A DNA stretch of 64,000 nucleotides from Anastrepha obliqua (taxonomy: Eukaryota > Arthropoda > Insecta > Diptera > Tephritidae), in contig NC_072893.1 of assembly GCF_027943255.1 (NCBI RefSeq), positions 123,255,784 to 123,319,783 on the forward strand, written 5' to 3'. Made by a program: the position numbers and the translations under genes. The notes under the pieces were generated by a model. The model ran no database searches. It saw nothing but the letters and a program-made list of their open reading frames with translations, and was not told the DNA's origin. Below are positions 57,477 to 64,000 of this stretch, piece after piece (position 1 is the stretch's first letter; each line of letters opens with the position of its first letter).

Positions 57477-58593
57477 TAAAAAAAATACCAGTCTAACGGT
57501 TAGACGCGATAGAAGTGAAACCTTCCGTAAAACAAACTGAGAGAGAATGAGACGAAAGCATCATTAGCAGCGGGATAATTATAGGTTCATTATAATATTG
57601 CTATAAAGTTCATATTTTATTTTCTTCATTTTATTATTATTCATCCTCAATGTTTTCAATTTCAACAAATGATACGAGTGGCTTATGATAGATAAAATAT
57701 GATACAAATGCTTTGGTTTCGATGTTGTCAACATATCTTTGAAATACCGCGTCAATGGTTGTTTTTGATCGTGTTGTCGATTCAGTGCGATTGTTACACA
57801 TTTTTAAATTGAATGTTGTATTGAGAACGTCAATTAAAGGAACCGATGTGTCCAATGCAAAATTTACGTTAAAATCGCCACTTAAAATCATTGGAACTTT
57901 ATCGTAATCTTTTCTAAGAATCCCCGATACTTCTGGTGTATACTTTATTAAATTTTCGTGAATGAATTCCGTGATGCTATTTATTGATTGATTCGGTGAA
58001 ATATAAATTGCCACAATTAAAACTGTTTTTCCATTGCTCAATCTGGTTTTTAGTTTTATTTTCTTTTTGTTTTTTTTTTCTGTCGATATTCACGACACTT
58101 TTCTGCATTATTTTTCGGTATAATCGCGGTAAATATTTAAAAATGAAAATATTTACGAATATAAAAATACGGACGCAGTACAGCACACGCGGTTGCTAGT
58201 ATGAGCGTCGTAACGCGTATATTACACAGACGTACTAACATACACACAAACATTCGTAGGACGCTTGGTCTAAGCAAGTATTAGGTAGTATAGTATAGGT
58301 ATACATAATGCCTTCTCGCTCACCGTGGCTCCGTAATACGCAGGCGCGCACACATTCGTACTAGCATACATACAAACATACATACGTATGACGCTTGAAC
58401 TAAACACCAAAGCAAGTAATAGGTAGTGTAGTATACATACTACAGTACTCACTATACTAGCGTGGCTCAGCAGTACGCAGCCACACACATATACGTATAT
58501 CCACATAAAACGCTTCGTAGCCAAGAGTGTCGCTTTTTCGTTTCATCGAGCCTCAAATCACTCCCAACGATTCTAAAGAAGTTTTCACTTCAA
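57477..58593 (-). mobile_element. Helentron-like element, copy B
   Basis: Same ends as copy A at 7,780-9,226: ACCAGTCTAACGGTTAGACG at the left, GAAGTTTTCACTTCAA at the right, with GAAGTGAAA inverted between them. It shares the first ~190 bp and the block around 58,075-58,270 with copy A. It keeps more endonuclease but lacks the MITE and much of the right interior. Confidence 0.6.
57637..58041 (-). pseudogene. Helentron endonuclease domain (C-terminal part)
   Basis: 134 residues of an endonuclease/exonuclease/phosphatase fold: VLIVAIYISPNQSINSI, MILSGDFNVNFA (catalytic D-x-N), SKTTIDAVFQRYV and a terminal FVSYFIYHKPLVSF in place of the usual SDHxP. The Rep/helicase part expected upstream in a complete Helentron is absent. 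A related end fragment is in the unit at 26.3-26.5 kb. Confidence 0.65.
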
Positions 58594-58964
58594 AAATTAA
58601 AAAATGGGCGGAGTCCTCACCAAAAGCGTATAACATTTCTTGTGCATATAATGTGGGTTCTAGTAGGCGGAAAAGTAAAAAATTCAAATTTGAAAGCTAG
58701 TATTTCGTAAGATACTGAAGAGATTCGTTTTCAAATGGAGGCAAAATTAGAAATCCATAACCTTAAAATACCAGTATTTCATAAAGTATTTAAGCGGTTA
58801 ATTTTCAAATGGATGAAAAAGTGGAAGTTTCAAAACTTTTAAATTCCAGTATTTCGTAAAGTACTTAAGCAATAAATTTTCAAGTGATGTTAATTTCGCA
58901 ATTTAAAAAAAATTGATTTTAAATAATTTTTTCTTTTATAGTTATATACGTACATACATATGTA
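58594..58964. other. spacer with short tandem similarity
   Basis: 58,680-58,890 holds three diverged units of about 80 bp (CAGTATTTCGTAAAGTA...TTTTCAAATGGATG). No gene. Confidence 0.4.
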
Positions 58965-59262
58965 CATAATTGGCGCTTACACCCTTTTGGGGTATTTGGA
59001 CGAGCTCTTTCTCATATTTGTGGCGTGTGTCTTGTTGTTGTTCCACAAATGGAGGGACCTGCAGTTTGAAGCCGACTCCGAATATCAGATATTTTTTATG
59101 AAGACCTTTTGCATGGCAGAAATACATTCGGAGGTTGGCCAAGGAGCGGCCGTTATTAGAAAAAAATATTTTTTACCATTTTAAGGTTTCATGCACGGAG
59201 ACTTGAATCTACGCACTGCCGAATGGTAGTCACGCACCAAATTATTCGGCTACGCCGGTCGT
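58965..59262 (-). mobile_element. tRNA-derived SINE, copy 2
   Basis: Reversed copy of the 50.6 kb SINE. On the minus strand are GGCGTAGCCGAATAATTTGG (A-box region), GATTCAAGTCTCCGTG (B-box region), CCTCCGAATGTATTTCTGCC, and GAGTCGGCTTCAAACTGCAG then GTCCC. About 80% similar to copy 1 by eye. Confidence 0.8.
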
Positions 59263-59349
59263 TTATATAAAAAAGTAAAGAGATATATACATTTAAATAT
59301 ATACATATGTAGCTATAGAATGATACAAATTTCGTTAAAATCGTCTTAG

Positions 59350-59910
59350 TAAAGGGTTTTCCAATAACAGGTGTTATTTTGAATAGCCCGCAGCTATCGA
59401 GAGATGATTAACGATTTTTTATGTCCGGAATTGGATGGTATTGATCTGGACAATGTTTCTATTTTCAACAAGACGGCGCTACGTGCCACACAAGCAACGA
59501 TACTATTGATCTTTTACGGAAAAAGTTTCCGGACCGTGTTATCTCTCGAAGATGTGATCACAATTGGCCACCGAGATCTTGTGATTTAGCACCTTGTGAC
59601 TTTTTCCTTTGGGGCCACGTGAAAGAGAATGTCTACGCCAACAGCCCAGGGTCGATTCAAGACCTCAAAGATGAAATTCGTGAGGCTATCGAGAACATAG
59701 GGCAGCCACTTTGCAATTCGGTTATGGAAAATTTCATGAAAAGTATATTGTCTGTAAGCGTGGTCGTGGTGGTCATTTGCCTGATGTTATTTTCCACTAT
59801 TAACGGCATACCTTCCTCTTTATAATAAAATAAACATCCGATCATTTATATTTAAAAATAACATTTTTCTTTGAATATCAAAATAACACCTCTTATTGGA
59901 AACCCCTTTA
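59350..59910 (+). mobile_element. internally deleted mariner-like element
   Basis: TIRs TAAAGGGTTTTCCAATAACA with GGTGTTATTTTGA at the left, reversed as TAAAGGGGTTTCCAATAAGA with GGTGTTATTTTGA at the right. Only the last third of the transposase remains. Confidence 0.85.
59395..59830 (+). pseudogene. mariner-like transposase C-terminal part
   Basis: Across two frames: INDFLCPELDGIDLDN, a TALRATQ remnant of the GATCHTx motif, WPPRSCDLAPCDFFLWGHVK (third acidic residue) and NVYANSPGSIQDLKDEIREA, then GRGGHLPDV. The N-terminal two thirds are deleted. Confidence 0.8.
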
Positions 59911-60737
59911 CTTAAAGAAATAAAAGCATTTTAAGGTTTTGAAGTTTCCATCTTTCCGTCCCTCTAACATCCATATTATTCGTTTGTATAATAAATGTTA
60001 TGTGCCTTTAAAATAAGTTCGGACCATGCCCGTTTATGTCTTTTATTTTTTTCCGTCTGCACTTATGCCACATCCCTAATTTAAAGTATCTTTTGCAAAC
60101 TACCCTTTTCTTCTGCTATCGATAAATTACCCCAGTCAGAAAGTGTAAACAAAAACTATTGTATTTTTATTTGATAAGTACATAATTAATTTGTTGTATT
60201 TCGTAGCAAAAACAAGGGTACACTCAAGGGAAATTTAACTGTTTCATACCCGAAATTTTTAACAGTGAATCTCGAAATTAACTTTTTTACGATAACTAAA
60301 TACAAGGCACAACCAGAGAACATGGAATTAACGTTCTCTGGTAAAACCGCACAGCTGTGTGATTAAAATTACACAAAGCTTTTGTCAAGTGTCTTCATGT
60401 ACCGGCACATGCAGAAGTATAATTTTATGCGTTAGGGAAATTTAAAGGCTTAAATGAATACCACTAAAAAATTTAAAAACTTTCACAACGGAATTAAAAT
60501 AAAATGTTTAAAGACATTTTTCTAGCAATACAATTTGTACACATTTACCTTTAAAATACAGGGTCAATATTTAATGTACAATTTTTACTTTAGTTCGTTT
60601 GAAGTTGGTATATCAATTATTTATTTGAATGATCAAAATGACCCTTTACCATTGATGTATGTAACATGCAGTGATTATACTCTTGATTGGGTATCGTCTG
60701 GTATTTTAACGGGTTGCTTATGCTGGTCTGTTTGCGC
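59911..60737. other. intergenic, downstream of the SNIP1 gene
   Basis: AT-rich. Holds the fourth small palindrome (60,313-60,341) and presumably the SNIP1 3' end. No other gene seen. Confidence 0.4.
60313..60341. repeat. small palindrome, copy 4
   Basis: CCAGAGAACATGGAATTAAC then GTTCTCTGG: ends perfect, core diverged. Confidence 0.75.
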
Positions 60738-62234
60738 TCAAGGATTTGGTCCGTCAGGCACATCTTCAGGTTCTGGTTTAATAAATACGTCATCATCCTC
60801 TTGATCTTCTTTACTATTCTCGTGCAATAATACATATTCCCTAGTACTAAACCCAAATTTGATAACATCTTTCTCAATTAGTTCATAATATTTGCGCGGC
60901 TCAATTTTTTTGTTATTCAGAAATGTGCCATTGGCTGATTCTAAATCGATTAGATACAGCCGCACACGTTTACCTTGTGAACCATCCTCACGTTCGAATG
61001 GCACTAGGCGATATTGTAGCGCTGCATGTTGCTTTGAGCAACTGGGATGATCTACAGCTAAATCGGCCACTTTACGATCTCGCCCCACCAAAAAGCAGCT
61101 TTGTCTATGTATGTGCAATGTAGGAAGAGCCGTTTCACCTTTGAACGGATATAAACGCCAACGACGTTTTGGCTTTCTTGCCTCCGGTGGTTCAGCATAT
61201 TTGACAACAACTCCATTCACTTTGTTTGTGTCTTCCAATAATGCTCCACTTAGGCCAAAATTTGGTTTCTCTTTATCGATTGGCTCCTCTTTTGTCGGAT
61301 TTGCATCCTGCTTTTCATTTGCTCGTTTGCCACCCCATTCATAGTTTTTGCTATCATCATCACGTGAATTTCTACGCTGTGGCCGGCCACGTTTGGATGG
61401 TGAATTTTGTTGCCTAGAGGGCTCTCTGGGCTCTCGCTTAATTCGTTCATCACCATGCGGCCTGCCATGCTCCCTTACAGCACGCGGGCTACGACTGTGT
61501 CTAAATTAATTAATTTTGATATTTTATATTATGATATATAAACAAATATAAGCTATTTACTCCTTGCGCTCGTTGTAACGGTCATATCCCTTAATTCGAT
61601 CATCTCTCCATTGACCATTGTGATTTCTATTTGCATAACGTTCTCGATAGTCACGTCTTTCCGGTAAATGATCTCTTTCTGCGTATTCATTGCGTGTTTT
61701 ATTTCCTCGCTCATAACGATCACTACGCGATCGCTCTAAATCGCGTTCATGACTCCTGTCACGTTCCCTACTCTGCTTGCGTCTTTGCCGACTTCTACTT
61801 CTGCTACGTTGTCGAGTTCGTCTATCAGGACTGTCCCATTTGGAGACATTCGGTTCTCCACCACTACTTTGTTCTTCACGCTCGCGACTTCGCTGGCGTC
61901 GACGCTGCCCTCGTTCTGTGGTCTCATAAACATTTTCTCGTTTTTTGCTACCATTCTCTCTGCCTTTTGACTTTTTACGCTCCTCAGTTTCTGAATCTGT
62001 GTCTGATGAATCACTTCCAGAAGTTGAGGTAGAGCTGCTGCTACTTGATTCGTGCTGCTCCGAATATTTGTTGGATCGATTTTTCTTGCTTGAATGTGTT
62101 GAGACACCTTTCATACGTTTTTGCTTGCGATGCCTTGACTCGGACTCGGAACTATGGCTCTCGTTACTGCTAGTATCAGATTGCAAATCGTCATCCTTAC
62201 ATTTGTCCTTGTCCGACTTCTTAGATTTCGACAT
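60738..62234 (-). CDS. Snip1: SNIP1-like FHA-domain protein (two exons)
   Basis: Exons 62,234-61,561 and 61,500-60,738 with a 60-bp GT-AG intron; 478 residues. The N-terminal ~225 residues are charged Ser/Arg/Glu/Lys repeats (SRSRSRQRRKQSRERDRSHE), typical of splicing-associated proteins. Residues ~310-440 hold the FHA domain: RRWRLYPFKGE, SCFLVGRDRKVADLAVDHPS then CSKQHAALQYR, and IDLESANGTFLNNKKIEPR (phosphothreonine-binding GRD, S-x-x-H and NGT motifs all present). The tail is acidic. SNIP1/DDL/Pml1 proteins join spliceosome/RES-type complexes and aid small-RNA biogenesis; the vertebrate protein also binds Smads. The initiating MSKSKKSDKDK is the first ATG of the frame. Confidence 0.92.
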
Positions 62235-63544
62235 TATTTTCTTATAATAATTTATAATTATTTCAACAAATGTATCCGAGAAATGTAAATATTTTGCGCC
62301 TGAATAAAATCGGCGTTGACAGTGACAGCAAATGGGAAGCGTTGCATTGTCAAATGATAGCGAAATACCTTGCTCTTAGCACAGGGTGATCTTAATTAAA
62401 ACGAAAACAAAAATATTTAATTCTGAGTATAATAACAACAGTTTCATGTAATAAAATAATATCAACTGCATAAAAAATGTAAAATTATACAGTTATAACA
62501 TTATAACTTCCTTCTGCAATTTTTAAGATATCAAGCTTATGTATATGTATCTAATAACGGTATAAGTTTAACAAACCTGTTCTTATGTCATAGCAGATGT
62601 CAACTATTAACTGCTCAAATCAAAAGTATGCTACCATATTTTTCGAATTCGTACCTTTTAAAAAAACGGTTAGCTCTAAACTACTCGTTTCTTATGATTA
62701 ATTTGTTACTATATTCTTTTATGCTTAAATGCTTTTCCTTCGTATAATGCTTTTTAAAACTTCAATTGATAAATACTCCAACAATTGTATAAACTTCAAA
62801 TTGTACATATATGCTTCAGAGTTTTGATGAATTTATTAGCTTGGCATCTGGCAAGGCAGAACTTGTCTTTCACGTTCAGCTCGCGAGGAAAGTGAAAATT
62901 TCAGAAAACTTACGAAAAGTCAAAATTGCTAGTAATTTTAATTGAGAAATTTAATGTAACTTGTTTAGGAATTAAATAAGAATATATATAGCTTGACTGA
63001 AATGCAGGACTAGAATTTGGGAGCGGCTGGTTAGATCAAGGGTCGAGTTGATGGAAGTCAGCAGAAGGCAGGGCAAAGCAGGGGATAGACATTAGTAATA
63101 AAAGGTGAAGAAGAAGGTGGCAAAGAAGGGTGACTTCGGATATAAGTCAGTACTGAGGAAATCAGAAAAGAAGAGGACAACAAGCTGGTGGAAGTACCAA
63201 AGTCTGTTTACAATAGGGACGGCATATATAAGTCTTTGAGGTAATAAAATCCTTCATGCCAATCAAAATTTACATTAAAATTGCAAAATTTCTCGTTTTA
63301 CGTCTTTCTATGTAGGCAAAGCAAAGTACAAGTGTTCGAAGCAGGAAGTGTCAAACTCGTGCTGGTGTGGTTAGCGACACGAAGAAGTGCTGAAAAATTG
63401 AGCAACAAATAGCAAATAAGAACGGAACAAAGAAACTTTTTAAAAATATCGGCATTTCATTAGCCAACTAACTTGGAACTAGGAACTCTTGCATTAATTT
63501 AACGCTGTAATCAATTTCTGTGTAATTTTTCATTTATAAAAGCA
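62235..63544. other. divergent intergenic region and 5' leader
   Basis: Separates SNIP1 (minus) from the plus-strand gene at 63,545, so both promoters must lie here. 63,050-63,240 is purine-rich. No other feature recognised. Confidence 0.4.
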
Positions 63545-64000
63545 ATGGATGATACCGCAAGTGCCATTGCTGAACAGCAAAAATTAGATACATCACAAAA
63601 ACCGAAGAAAAGGCAAAGGAATAAAAAAGCGAACGGAAAGGGCTCTGCCAACATTTCACCAAGTGACAACTTGATAGACGTGAACAATGGTCAAAAACTC
63701 GACAAAGTCAGTGGCGATGCCATGGTTTCAACTAACGGAATATCAGAAAAATTAGAACAATTACATATTACAGGCGATGGACTTCAAATGAATGGTGTTA
63801 ATGAAAAGTGCAGCAATCAAGTTAGTAGTCATGCTGTTCAGAATGGGCACCATACACCCTCGACCGTTAATAATACGAACGACAGTACGAGGGTGTCAAT
63901 TGCGCAGCCACAACAGCAGCAATCATCACTTGAAACACCAGCGTGTGTTGCAGTGAAAAAATCAAAAAGTAAAAGTAATAAACAAATCAACAAAGAACCA
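63545..64000 (+). CDS. 5' end of an unrecognised gene, open to the window edge
   Basis: ATG at 63,545 followed by 152 codons without a stop to the last base. Starts MDDTASAIAEQQKLDTSQ, then a basic cluster (KPKKRQRNKKANGKG). A long Ser/Asn/Gln-rich, low-complexity stretch with QPQQQQSS follows, and another Lys-rich cluster (KKSKSKSNKQINK) closes it. It looks like a disordered N-terminus of a cytoplasmic or nuclear protein; no domain is reached. The codon composition, lack of stops and preceding leader without in-frame ATG support a real gene. I cannot name it. Confidence 0.75.
   Translation, partial: MDDTASAIAEQQKLDTSQKPKKRQRNKKANGKGSANISPSDNLIDVNNGQKLDKVSGDAMVSTNGISEKLEQLHITGDGLQMNGVNEKCSNQVSSHAVQNGHHTPSTVNNTNDSTRVSIAQPQQQQSSLETPACVAVKKSKSKSNKQINKEP

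Noticed and set aside
61631..62247. Plus-strand frames opposite SNIP1 exon 1
   Set aside because: Antisense of Ser/Arg-rich codons, which leave few stops on the other strand.

Overview
The window reads as euchromatic DNA of a higher fly (Diptera), most likely a tephritid-like fruit fly. Its host genes resemble Drosophila genes, one intron is only 53 bp, intergenic DNA is very AT-rich, and most of the sequence is layered transposable elements. Host genes that can be supported are: a 1-acylglycerol-3-phosphate acyltransferase (Agpat1 type, + strand, coding exons 37.9-38.1 kb and 46.9-47.8 kb, with an 8.8 kb intron); maelstrom (mael, - strand, five exons, 54.8-56.6 kb), a piRNA-pathway factor; an FHA-domain SNIP1 orthologue (- strand, two exons, 60.7-62.2 kb); and the 5' end of an unrecognised + strand gene that leaves the window at 64,000. 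A possible exon fragment lies at the extreme left on the - strand.

Left part (0.7-11 kb): a Tc1 relic, then a nearly intact Tc1-like element with doubled (IR/DR) repeats at each end. An A-rich non-coding stretch follows, then a PIF/Harbinger element (TIRs at 7.55 and 10.15 kb) that has swallowed a Helentron, which has itself swallowed a fold-back MITE. A second MITE follows.

Central nest (11.8-32.4 kb): an I-clade non-LTR retrotransposon was hit successively by a mariner-like element, a Helitron and a hAT (DUF4371/ZMYM1-like) transposon. The hAT insertion carries an 8-bp target duplication. The hAT was in turn filled with Helentron-type units carrying TAACA arrays, and a structurally complete LOA-type non-LTR element with a 10-bp target duplication landed in one of them. 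The two halves of the I element and the two ends of the hAT now lie in opposite orientations, flanked by a long inverted duplication. The simplest reading is a local inversion whose breakpoints sit at Helentron-unit ends, with the breakpoint sequence duplicated. This is the most unusual structure in the window. An assembly error in the palindrome must be excluded.

Right part (33-64 kb): the Agpat1 intron holds a TIR element coding for part of a protein family I cannot assign to a named superfamily, inserted cleanly in a dispersed repeat. It also holds a second element with ~465-bp TIRs that encodes the other half of the same kind of protein. Further along are a mariner relic, several MITEs, two tRNA-derived SINEs, three internally deleted copies of mariner-like elements, a 1.9 kb T/A low-complexity tract, a second Helentron and four copies of a small palindrome.

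The host genes are unrelated in function (membrane lipid synthesis, piRNA silencing, mRNA processing). Nothing here looks like an operon or a gene cluster. All coordinates, splice sites and repeat matches were read by eye.
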